A DNA stretch of 5,618 nt from JAJPHC01 sp035255945 (lineage in GTDB: Bacteria; Acidobacteriota; Thermoanaerobaculia; Gp7-AA8): NCBI GenBank assembly GCA_035255945.1, contig DATEZA010000220.1, positions 1 through 5,618 on the forward strand, in the 5' to 3' direction. Below are positions 1 through 5,618 of the stretch, in pieces. The notes beneath the pieces are model-generated. The model was not told where the DNA came from, made no database searches, and saw only the letters and a program-made list of their open reading frames with translations. Position numbers and translations under genes: made by a program. The first letter of the stretch is position 1; the number at the start of each line of letters is the position of its first letter.

Positions 1-1269
1 GCTCCGGCGTCTTTGTCCGTCTCCGCATCGATGACGTTCGCCCAGCGCGACGCGCCGCTGAAACTGAGCTGCCGCACCGTCGCCGCGGCGAGATAGCCGC
101 GCAGGATGTCGGGCGGGATGCGGATCGTTCGCCGGTCCGCTCGTGCGCAGGCGAGCGACGCCGCTGAACGCGGCATTCAATGCGCGGAAGTACGAGATCA
201 GACCGATCGCCGGAGCCGGTCCCATGTTGAGAATGCCCATCACGTCGGATGCGGTCTCGTCGATGCGCTGCGACCAGTACGACGCTAGCGCCGAGTCGAC
301 CGGCGCGAGCTTCGTCTGCACCGCCTGCGCGATCTCCGCTTCGAGACCGTGATCGGCGTGCAGGATGTCGTGCCCCGCGGTCTCGTGCGCGAGCGCGGCC
401 CAGGCCATCAATCCCGCGGCTGCGTTGGCCGGCGGCAGATTCACGATCGCGCACTGCACGTTGAACGTGCTCGTCGCGTCGACAGGCCAGGTGTACGGGC
501 CGAAGTCGGGATTGCCCCACTTCACGAGCGGCGGCAGGACGGCACGGTCGGGCGCCTTGATGCCTTTGCGATCCTGCGCGCTGAGGAAGCCGTCGTACAG
601 ATCGGTGACCACCTCTTCGAACGCATCGGTGGCGGTGTCCTGAAACTGCTCGCCGTTCTGCAGGATGGAGTGCGAGAGATCGAGGAGCAACGCGCCGGTC
701 GAATCGGCTTCATGCACCAGCACGTCGGTGAAGCCGGCGGAGCCGAGCGACGTGAGCGAGGCCACGAACGGCTGCTCCGCGCTCGTCACATAAAGCGGCG
801 GCAGGCGCACTTTCGCCGCGTCGAGGCGCTGCAGCATGCGATCGAAATGCGTTTCGTCATCCGGTCCGCGATCGTTGTCGAGCGCAGCGGTCTGGGCGTC
901 GGTGGTGCAGGCGGCGAGTCCGCTGATGTCGGGTGCCGCCTGCGTCAGCGCGAACGTCACGCCGAGCGGATCGACCACGCCGCGAATGCCGTACATCTCG
1001 GCACGCGCGAGGCCGGCGCGATCGCTGTTGACGTAGATGATCTCGTTCGCCGCGACACCCGCTTCTTTCGCGGCGTCCTCGTGCCACGCGTCCGAGTCCG
1101 AGACGATGAACTCGACGAGATCATCGATGTTGCGCTCCTTCAGCAGCGCTTTCACTTTGTCGCGCGGCTCCTTCGTGACGATGCCGACCCGGTGGTCGCC
1201 GGCGATTTTCATGAAGTCGCGGTCGAGGTCGTGCTGGGGATCGAAATGGAAAAAAACTACCTGCTGCAT
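1..1269 (-). CDS. HAD-like / zincin-like two-part protein of unknown function, 3' partial, with an apparent frameshift
   Basis: The reading frame starts at the ATG at 1269-1267 and stays open on the minus strand to the window edge. The start is set by a perfect AAGGAGG 5 nt upstream. Residues 28-100 resemble the core of HAD-type hydrolases: VGIVTK (28-33), a helix of PRDKVKALLKE type, FIVSD (54-58), then EIIYVNSDRAGLARAEMYGI (76-95) where active enzymes have a VGD motif. The N-terminal FFHFDP (6-11) lacks the usual DxD, so this part is probably not a working phosphatase. Residues 284-363 look like a metallopeptidase: HETAGHDILH (295-304), then DETASD (337-342), like the ExxxD second motif of gluzincins. 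There is no signal peptide, so it is likely cytoplasmic. After codon 386 the natural frame shifts by one base (see findings), so as given the last 113 bases code in another frame. The C-terminus is outside the window. It lies 45 nt after radA and may be co-transcribed. Function is not known to me; the fold assignments are inference from motifs. Confidence 0.82.
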   Translation of the reverse strand, partial: MQQVVFFHFDPQHDLDRDFMKIAGDHRVGIVTKEPRDKVKALLKERNIDDLVEFIVSDSDAWHEDAAKEAGVAANEIIYVNSDRAGLARAEMYGIRGVVDPLGVTFALTQAAPDISGLAACTTDAQTAALDNDRGPDDETHFDRMLQRLDAAKVRLPPLYVTSAEQPFVASLTSLGSAGFTDVLVHEADSTGALLLDLSHSILQNGEQFQDTATDAFEEVVTDLYDGFLSAQDRKGIKAPDRAVLPPLVKWGNPDFGPYTWPVDATSTFNVQCAIVNLPPANAAAGLMAWAALAHETAGHDILHADHGLEAEIAQAVQTKLAPVDSALASYWSQRIDETASDVMGILNMGPAPAIGLISYFRALNAAFSGVARLRTSGPANDPHPARHPARLSRRGDGAAAQFQRRVALGERHRCGDGQRRRS

Positions 1270-1274
1270 AGTGT

Positions 1275-1281
1275 CCTCCTT
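1275..1281 (-). promoter_or_regulatory. Strong Shine-Dalgarno for the HAD/zincin-like gene
   Basis: Minus strand reads AAGGAGG followed by ACACT and then ATG. It is a full match to the anti-SD sequence at 5 nt spacing and fixes the start at 1269. It is the only strong Shine-Dalgarno in the window. The bases just upstream (about 1281-1292) form an A+T-rich patch, TTATCAATAA, within otherwise GC-rich sequence. Confidence 0.85.
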
Positions 1282-1314
1282 ATTGATAAAGAGGGACGTG
1301 CCGGCGAGTTTCGG

Positions 1315-2658
1315 TCAGCCGAAAAGCGCGCTCGCGATATGTTCCAGCTGGCGCACAGGCGTGACATCGATGTCGGTGCGGATCTCCGCCGCGTTCGACT
1401 GCGGCACGATGATCCGGCGGAATCCGAGTGCGGCCGCCTCGCGCGCGCGGAGGTCGGCTTGCGAGACGCTGCGGATCTCGCCGAGGAGGCCGACTTCGCC
1501 GAAGAGCGCGACGTCGAAGGGGAGCGCGACGTTGCGCTGCGATGAGAGCACGGCGGCGACGATGCCGAGGTCGAGCGCGGGCTCGTCGATCACCAGACCG
1601 CCGGCGATGTTCACGTAGATGTCGGATTGCGCGAACGTGCCACCGCCTTTGCGCTCGAGCACCGCGAGGAGGAGCGTGACGCGATTCGCGTCGATGCCCA
1701 TGGCCATGCGGCGCGGCGACGGGAAGTGCGTCGGCGAGACGAGCGCCTGGAGCTCGACGAGCAGCGGACGCGTGCCTTCGAGCGCAGCGAGAATGGCGGA
1801 GCCGGGCGCGGTGCTGCGTTGCGAGATCAGTGCGGCGGATGGATCCGGCACTTCTTCCAGGCCGTCGTCGTGCATCTCGAAGATCGCCACTTCGTTCACC
1901 GGACCGAAGCGGTTCTTGTACGCGCGCACCACGCGGTAGTTCTGAAACTTCTCGCCTTCGAAGTAGAGGACGGTGTCGACGATGTGCTCGAGCGATTTCG
2001 GGCCGGCGATCGTCCCTTCCTTCGTGATGTGCCCGATGAGGAAGATCGGAATGGAGAGGCGTTTGGCCGCGGTCATAAGCGCGCCGGCGGAGTCGCGGAC
2101 TTGTCCGACGCTACCGGGCGTAGAGTCGTTCGACGCGGTGTGGACGGTCTGGATCGAGTCGATGATCGCTGCTGCAGGACGCAGTTTCTCGATCTCGGCG
2201 ATGATCCGTTCGACCGAGGTCTCGGTGAAGATGCGGATCTCATCGCTCATTGTGCGGAGGCGGCGCGCACGCAACGCGATCTGACGCGGCGACTCTTCGC
2301 CGGACACGTAGAGCACGGGGCCGTGCGCGGCGAGTCGTTGCGCGGCCTGCAGGAGCAGCGTCGATTTGCCGACGCCTGGCTCACCGCCGACGAGTGTGAC
2401 TGCGCCGATCACCAGTCCGCCGCCGAGCACGCGATCGAGCGACGGGATGTCCGTCGAGATGCGCGGCGCGACGTCGGAATCGATCTGCCCGATCGGCGTC
2501 GGACCGCCGGCCGCGCTCAACGTATTCGGCTTCGTCGTGCGCGGCGCGTCTTCTTCGATGAACGAGTTCCACGCGTTGCAGTCGGGGCAGTGTCCGATCC
2601 ATTTCGGAGATTGCGCGCCGCATTCGTTGCAGGAGAAGAGCGCGGATTTGCGAGCCAC
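1315..2658 (-). CDS. radA: DNA repair protein RadA/Sms
   Basis: RadA (Sms) is a RecA-like, DnaB-type ATPase that drives branch migration at recombination intermediates in the cytoplasm and works beside RecA in repair. The 447-residue protein has the full family layout: an N-terminal four-cysteine zinc finger (C10, C13, C24, C27, with CGAQSPKW and CPDCNAWN); a RecA-type ATPase with Walker A GEPGVGKS (92-99), GEE (120-122) and Walker B AAIIDSIQT (163-171, Asp167); the RadA signature KNRFG (248-252); and a Lon-protease-like C-terminal domain (about 290-447, with DANRV and DIYVN) that in this family is not proteolytic. Length matches the usual 450-460 residues. The start is GTG at 2658-2656, directly giving MARKSALFSC as in other RadA proteins. 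No Shine-Dalgarno is seen; instead TACAAT lies 6 nt upstream, pointing to a leaderless mRNA. No key residue is missing and the gene looks intact. Confidence 0.98.
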   Translation of the reverse strand: MARKSALFSCNECGAQSPKWIGHCPDCNAWNSFIEEDAPRTTKPNTLSAAGGPTPIGQIDSDVAPRISTDIPSLDRVLGGGLVIGAVTLVGGEPGVGKSTLLLQAAQRLAAHGPVLYVSGEESPRQIALRARRLRTMSDEIRIFTETSVERIIAEIEKLRPAAAIIDSIQTVHTASNDSTPGSVGQVRDSAGALMTAAKRLSIPIFLIGHITKEGTIAGPKSLEHIVDTVLYFEGEKFQNYRVVRAYKNRFGPVNEVAIFEMHDDGLEEVPDPSAALISQRSTAPGSAILAALEGTRPLLVELQALVSPTHFPSPRRMAMGIDANRVTLLLAVLERKGGGTFAQSDIYVNIAGGLVIDEPALDLGIVAAVLSSQRNVALPFDVALFGEVGLLGEIRSVSQADLRAREAAALGFRRIIVPQSNAAEIRTDIDVTPVRQLEHIASALFG

Positions 2659-2664
2659 GCGGCG

Positions 2665-2670
2665 ATTGTA
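2665..2670 (-). promoter_or_regulatory. Putative -10 element (TACAAT) for leaderless radA
   Basis: Minus strand reads TACAAT, then CGCCGC, then the GTG start. A -10 box usually lies about 6-7 nt before the transcription start, so transcription would begin at or next to the first base of the start codon. No good -35 hexamer is visible 16-18 nt upstream. The element sits in the 53-nt gap between the upstream gene and radA, which shows no terminator hairpin. The call rests on position, lack of a Shine-Dalgarno and recurrence before the neighbouring gene. Confidence 0.5.
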
Positions 2671-2711
2671 GCGAGTGCAATGACTCTACGGATTGTGGAG
2701 CCGCCGGCGCG

Positions 2712-3851
2712 CTATTTCGTGCAGACCGGTTTCACATCCGATTCCGGCAAGGCGATCGTCATCGGTTCGAACCGGCCTGCACTGATCAGTGAACCGTTTT
2801 CGATCTCGTACCGCGGCTCTTCCGCGGAGCAGAGCGGTTCCGGGCCGCCGAGCGAGGAGCTGCGCGAGATCCGGCGTCGCAGCACGGCGACCTCGTGATG
2901 CACGAGCCACCATTGCCCGAACGCAACAACATGCGGATCGTCGGGTGAGAGCACCAGCGAATGGTCTTTCTCTTCGATGACCCGGCCGTGATGCTCGACG
3001 TATTCGCCATTGCGGCGAAGCACGACGATCGTCGCGAGGCGCTTCGGTCCCGCGCTTTCGAATCGCACCAATGGCTGATCGACCGGCGCGGTCACCGGCG
3101 GCACGAAGTCGAGGCCGAGCGGTTTCAGACACGAGACGAGCTCGTTCTGGACGTCAGCGAGGAGCCGCTTCTCGTCGCGCGGCCGATTCGTCTCCCGCCG
3201 GATCTCGATCTCATCGACGAACAGCGTCGTCCCCGCCGGCGATTCGCTGGTCTGGACGTTCACGCCGACTTCGCGACGCTTGCCGTCGACGCTCATTTCC
3301 GTCGAAAGGACGACGAAGTCGTCGCTGGTCACGTCGGTGCGGAACGGTTTGCACTCCTGCAGCCGGCGGATGATGACCTCACGCGAAGTCTTGATCCGAA
3401 GCTCGTGCAGCGGCATCTCTTTTGGCACGGTAACCCGATAACGCGCGACGCTGGTTGCCGCGAACGCAACGACGGCAACCGCGGAAAGCAGCGTCGCGAA
3501 CGCGTGCTCGCGCATCCGCCGCGGCGCGATCCGCACCCGTGCGGCGAACGGGAGGACGATCAGCGCGATGAGATCGGTCCAGTCCATCGCCCGCGCGATC
3601 TGAAACGGCGAGTGTGCGTTCCACAATGCGATGAGCGGATCGGCGAGCGGCGTCTTCCACGCGATGAACGCAATACCGATCGCCGCGCAGATCCGCCCCG
3701 CGCGCGACGGAACCAGACTGCCGGCAAGAACGCCGAGCGCGAACAATCCCGTGAAGTCCGAAAGCTTCCCGGTGATGACGCCGGGGAAGGCGTACTTCAG
3801 TATCCGGTCATTGATGAGAAGCACGGCGACGGCGGCCGCACACCAGCGCAT
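2712..3851 (-). CDS. Multi-pass membrane protein with TGKLSDF signature and a large C-terminal domain, function unknown
   Basis: This 379-residue protein has about five hydrophobic segments in its first 136 residues (about 3-14, 33-47, 54-67, 91-104 and 117-136), followed by a roughly 240-residue soluble domain. Arg-rich loops after segments 2 (SRAGR) and 4 (RVRIAPRRMREH) suggest N-terminus inside and the C-terminal domain outside the membrane. The loop between segments 1 and 2 contains NDRILKYAFPG (14-24) and TGKLSDFTGL (27-36), and segment 4 begins WTDLIAL (91-97). As far as I recall these are conserved in a family of uncharacterised bacterial membrane proteins. I do not recognise the C-terminal domain; it contains charged, beta-rich looking sequence and four cysteines. 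The ATG at 3851 is supported by TACAAT 7 nt upstream and by the hydrophobic segment starting at once. It follows the peptidase gene after 18 nt. No function can be assigned; a role linked to the neighbouring radA is not implied. Confidence 0.88.
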   Translation of the reverse strand: MRWCAAAVAVLLINDRILKYAFPGVITGKLSDFTGLFALGVLAGSLVPSRAGRICAAIGIAFIAWKTPLADPLIALWNAHSPFQIARAMDWTDLIALIVLPFAARVRIAPRRMREHAFATLLSAVAVVAFAATSVARYRVTVPKEMPLHELRIKTSREVIIRRLQECKPFRTDVTSDDFVVLSTEMSVDGKRREVGVNVQTSESPAGTTLFVDEIEIRRETNRPRDEKRLLADVQNELVSCLKPLGLDFVPPVTAPVDQPLVRFESAGPKRLATIVVLRRNGEYVEHHGRVIEEKDHSLVLSPDDPHVVAFGQWWLVHHEVAVLRRRISRSSSLGGPEPLCSAEEPRYEIENGSLISAGRFEPMTIALPESDVKPVCTK

Positions 3852-3858
3852 GGAACCG

Positions 3859-3864
3859 ATTGTA
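3859..3864 (-). promoter_or_regulatory. Putative -10 element (TACAAT) for the TGKLSDF membrane protein gene
   Basis: Minus strand reads TACAAT, then CGGTTCC, then ATG at 3851. The site lies inside the 18-nt gap after the peptidase stop codon, and there is no Shine-Dalgarno. Together with the near-identical arrangement before radA (both read CATTG, 6-7 nt, then TACAATCG) this suggests a leaderless start. An alternative is that the gene is only read from the upstream operon and the match is chance. Confidence 0.42.
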
Positions 3865-3869
3865 GGCGG

Positions 3870-4676
3870 TCAATGCAGCGACGCCAGCCACTCCTCGCGC
3901 AGCTTCTCCATCGTCACCCCCGCATCCTTCGCGAGCGTCGCGCTCGGATTTTCCGTCTTGCACGCCGCCTCGACCTTCGCCATGCCGAGGCGCTTGATCG
4001 CGTAGCGGGTGAACGAGTGTGAGAGGTTGTAGAACACCGGCGCGGTGATCTCGCGATCGTTGAAGATTGCGTAAAACGCGCGCCAGTGCTTGAGCGACGG
4101 CGGCATTGCATCGACGGCGATCAGCGGAATCACGCGCACCGCCGCGCGTCCATTCGCGACGTGCCGTGCGACGACATCGATGTCTTCGTTCTCCGGATTG
4201 AACACATTGGTGTCGTACTCCGGCTGATGCGGGAATCGCCGCCGCGCTTCGGTGCTCACGTAATCCGCAAAGCCTTCCTGCAGCCAGAGCGCCTTGTCGC
4301 AGCTCCACCACGCGATGATGTGCGTGAGCTCGTGACGGTACGGCACTTCGCGCCCGTTCACACGCTCGGGCGAGACGTAGAAGTACGGCTTCTTGCCGCT
4401 GTACGCGTGCGACATCTCCACATCGGGCGAGACGAAGCACTCGATCTTCTGGTTGTACTTCGTGCCGACGACCGTCTCGATCTCCTCGACGCCGCTCGAC
4501 AGCCGCTGCGCGAACTCGCGCGCCGTGCCGGCGCTCAAATCGCCGCGCCCATACCAGAGCACCACGTGTGGCTCGTCGACATGCGTCCCATGCGCGTGAA
4601 GTTGCGCGGCGATGCGGTCGTCCTGATCGGCGAACATGGGAACGGCGAGCAGCAGGATGAGAAGGATGTGCCGCAC
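3870..4676 (-). CDS. Secreted zinc metallopeptidase, gluzincin of the peptidase MA type
   Basis: The 268-residue product starts with a clear Sec signal peptide: Arg-His, then ILLILLLAVPMF, with probable cleavage after FA (residue 16) before DQ. The zinc site is HELTH (115-119), with His115 and His119 as ligands and Glu116 as catalytic base. The third ligand is Glu134 in WLQEGFADY (131-139), with the ExxxD spacing of gluzincins. This HExxH plus EGxADY pattern is typical of MA-clan peptidases such as the Peptidase_MA-like family. The protein should act outside the cytoplasmic membrane; its substrate is unknown. The start is chosen as GTG at 4676, which gives the best signal peptide and lies 2 nt after the stop of the preceding gene, with only a weak GAAG as ribosome site, so translation is likely coupled. 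An ATG at 4709 would add eleven polar residues before the signal peptide and overlap the upstream gene. The same frame stays open far upstream, but there it is an out-of-frame shadow. Confidence 0.9.
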   Translation of the reverse strand: MRHILLILLLAVPMFADQDDRIAAQLHAHGTHVDEPHVVLWYGRGDLSAGTAREFAQRLSSGVEEIETVVGTKYNQKIECFVSPDVEMSHAYSGKKPYFYVSPERVNGREVPYRHELTHIIAWWSCDKALWLQEGFADYVSTEARRRFPHQPEYDTNVFNPENEDIDVVARHVANGRAAVRVIPLIAVDAMPPSLKHWRAFYAIFNDREITAPVFYNLSHSFTRYAIKRLGMAKVEAACKTENPSATLAKDAGVTMEKLREEWLASLH

Positions 4677-4678
4677 GC

Positions 4679-5086
4679 TTACTTCGAACTGCACCAGCGA
4701 TGCCCACATGCGGCGCAGCGCATCTTCGGCTCCATCCACATGAAAAGCGGCCAGAAAAGGATCAGCACCGGCACGAACATCGATACGGTCTTGAACTTCC
4801 GCTTCCACTGCTCCTGCGCGACGTCCGCGGAGCCGCACTTCGGACAGACGTCGAGCTGCTGCTCCTGCTCCTGCTCGATCCCTCCCTGTTCCTTCAGCAG
4901 CTCGCGCGCCGCCTCGGCGTCCTCCTCCGCAACCTGCAGCCGAATACCCTGCAGTGCGGTCGACCATCGCCAGTCGAGCCCCGCGATGTTCTCTTCCGGA
5001 ATGGTCGACATGATCCCTTCCGCTTCGAGCAGCGACTGCGCGAGCTCCGCGGAGATCAGGTCGGGATAGTTCGCGATCGTTTCCAT
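4679..5086 (-). CDS. DUF2007-like protein with a zinc ribbon split by a membrane segment
   Basis: This small protein has 135 residues. The first 65 (PDLISAELAQSLLEAEGI, then GIRLQV and EEDAEAARELL) match the pattern of DUF2007, a small ferredoxin-like domain found in many bacteria and named a putative signal-transducing domain; its biochemical role is not established. A Glu/Gln linker (71-77, EQEQEQQ) follows. The C-terminal part has two zinc-knuckle halves, CPKC (81-84) and CAAC (124-127), separated by a hydrophobic stretch at about 100-118 (TVSMFVPVLILFWPLFMWM) long enough for one membrane helix. A GTG at 5089 directly precedes the ATG at 5086; the ATG is preferred because GAGG at 5096-5093 lies 6 nt before it. 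The gene begins 3 nt after the upstream stop and ends 2 nt before the peptidase start, so it sits in the middle of a tight operon. Confidence 0.85.
   Translation of the reverse strand: METIANYPDLISAELAQSLLEAEGIMSTIPEENIAGLDWRWSTALQGIRLQVAEEDAEAARELLKEQGGIEQEQEQQLDVCPKCGSADVAQEQWKRKFKTVSMFVPVLILFWPLFMWMEPKMRCAACGHRWCSSK
4855..4876 (-). repeat. Short GAGCAG-type codon repeat encoding the Glu/Gln linker
   Basis: About three and a half copies of a GAG-CAG hexanucleotide encode alternating Glu and Gln between the DUF2007-like domain and the zinc ribbon. It is a small low-complexity run of the kind that can vary in copy number by slippage; in-frame hexamer changes would only alter linker length. 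Confidence 0.6.
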
Positions 5087-5089
5087 CAC

Positions 5090-5618
5090 TCACCTCGTTG
5101 CGGTTGCTACGAATACCTTCCAGTTCTGCAACTTCGTGTCGTCGAGTTTGACGTTCGACGTGATGAATTTCAGCCGCTGCGTCGCGTCGCCGTTCGCGCC
5201 TTTGAAGCGATCCTCGAGGTAGTACGGCGGGATCGTCTGCGACCAGAGCGTCGCGGTGACCGTCACCTTCGACGGATCGACTCCCGCCGGCAGGTGAACG
5301 CGATACGTGACGGTGTCGCCGCCCTTGCCGTCGTTGTAATCGGGATCGTGCTCCGCGTCGCCTTTCGGATGCGTCGCGTCGAGGAAGAACTTCGGCATGA
5401 CATTCGGCTGCGGGCCATCGGGCTTCCATCCGAGCGGCAGCAGGCGGTTGTCCTTCAGCTCGTGATCGCGGCGGACGAAGCTCGTCGTGAATTGCTTCTC
5501 CGCGTTCAGCGTGAGCTCTTCGTAGATCTGCACTTCGTCTTCCGCGCCGATCGTCTCGTGGTGTTTCTGATACTTGCCGTGCTCGAAGAACTCGGTCGGC
5601 AGCGGCTTGCCGGTGCGG
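5090..5618 (-). CDS. C-terminal part of a probable exported protein, resembling the tail of multihaem cytochrome-like proteins (5' partial)
   Basis: The frame is open from the window edge (first full codon at 5617-5615) to a TGA at 5092-5090, giving 175 residues with no start codon visible in context. An internal GTG at 5533 could be mistaken for a start, but coding-like sequence (TEFFEHGKYQKHHETIGAED) continues upstream of it. Recognisable features are VQIYEEL, FVRRDHELKDNRLLPLGW, and TATLWSQTIPPYYLEDRF near the C-terminus. From memory these resemble the C-terminal region of exported multihaem c-type cytochrome-like proteins, but no CxxCH haem motif lies in the visible part, so this is tentative. 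The TYRVHLPAGVDPSKVTVTA stretch looks like beta-sandwich sequence. The stop is followed after 3 nt by the DUF2007-like gene, so the two are probably co-transcribed. Confidence 0.8.
   Translation of the reverse strand, partial: RTGKPLPTEFFEHGKYQKHHETIGAEDEVQIYEELTLNAEKQFTTSFVRRDHELKDNRLLPLGWKPDGPQPNVMPKFFLDATHPKGDAEHDPDYNDGKGGDTVTYRVHLPAGVDPSKVTVTATLWSQTIPPYYLEDRFKGANGDATQRLKFITSNVKLDDTKLQNWKVFVATATR
5093..5096 (-). promoter_or_regulatory. Ribosome binding site GAGG for the DUF2007-like gene
   Basis: GAGG overlaps the last codons of the upstream gene (ACG AGG TGA) and lies 6 nt before the ATG at 5086. Its spacing favours that ATG over the GTG directly before it, and its place inside the upstream gene points to translational coupling. 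Confidence 0.6.

Noticed and set aside
349..1545. Long plus-strand open frame of 398 codons
   Set aside because: It lies antisense to the HAD/zincin-like gene and the end of radA. Its product is rich in Arg, Glu, Asp and Ala without domain motifs, as expected for the mirror of GC-rich coding sequence.
2659..2711. Possible terminator between the membrane protein gene and radA
   Set aside because: There is a short GC-rich palindrome-like stretch near the stop codon (GCCGGC) but no stable stem followed by a T-run.
1627..2898. Plus-strand open frame of 423 codons
   Set aside because: It is antisense to radA, whose protein is unmistakable on the minus strand; the plus product is Arg/Asp-rich and has no recognisable domain.
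2961..4022. Plus-strand open frame of 353 codons
   Set aside because: It is antisense to the TGKLSDF membrane protein, which has membrane helices and conserved motifs; the plus product is a low-complexity Arg-rich shadow.
4676..4709. ATG at 4709 as peptidase start
   Set aside because: It would add eleven residues before an otherwise ideal signal peptide and overlap the upstream gene; GTG at 4676 fits better, although the ATG cannot be fully excluded.
4086..5069. Plus-strand open frame of 327 codons
   Set aside because: It crosses antisense to both the peptidase and the DUF2007-like genes, which have clear signal peptide, zinc and cysteine motifs on the minus strand.
4677..5429. In-frame upstream extension of the peptidase to a 519-residue protein
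   Set aside because: The added 250 residues are out-of-frame, Arg-rich readings of the two upstream genes, and would bury the signal peptide in mid-protein.

Overview
The window is a fully packed, GC-rich bacterial segment in which every gene I can support lies on the minus strand. Read in the direction of transcription (5618 to 1) the order is: the C-terminal part of a probable exported protein (5618-5090, 5' end outside the window); a small DUF2007-like protein with a split zinc ribbon around a membrane segment (5086-4679); a secreted gluzincin peptidase of the MA type (4676-3870); a five-helix membrane protein with a 'TGKLSDF' signature (3851-2712); the DNA repair protein RadA/Sms (2658-1315); and a gene with an HAD-like N-terminal segment and a zincin-like C-terminal segment (1269-1, 3' end outside the window). 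Only radA is confidently identified by name.

The first three genes are spaced by 3 and 2 nt and almost certainly form one translationally coupled transcript. The membrane protein and radA follow after gaps of 18 and 53 nt. Each of these two carries the same TACAAT hexamer 6-7 nt before its start codon and lacks a Shine-Dalgarno sequence, which suggests leaderless transcription from their own promoters. The last gene instead has a perfect AAGGAGG 5 nt before its ATG, so two modes of translation initiation seem to sit side by side.

The organism cannot be fixed from this sequence. High GC, the DUF2007-like and TGKLSDF-type proteins and the multihaem-cytochrome-like C-terminus would fit an environmental bacterium such as an acidobacterium, but this is a low-confidence impression. 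There is no sign of mobile elements, RNA genes, CRISPR or phage, and radA looks like an ordinary chromosomal copy.

The points most worth a second look are a probable 1-base frameshift near 111-117 in the last gene, the unusual HETAGHDILH metal-site candidate in that same gene, the repeated TACAAT start-site arrangement, and the zinc ribbon interrupted by a membrane helix. I do not see convincing evidence of a new defence or mobile system here.
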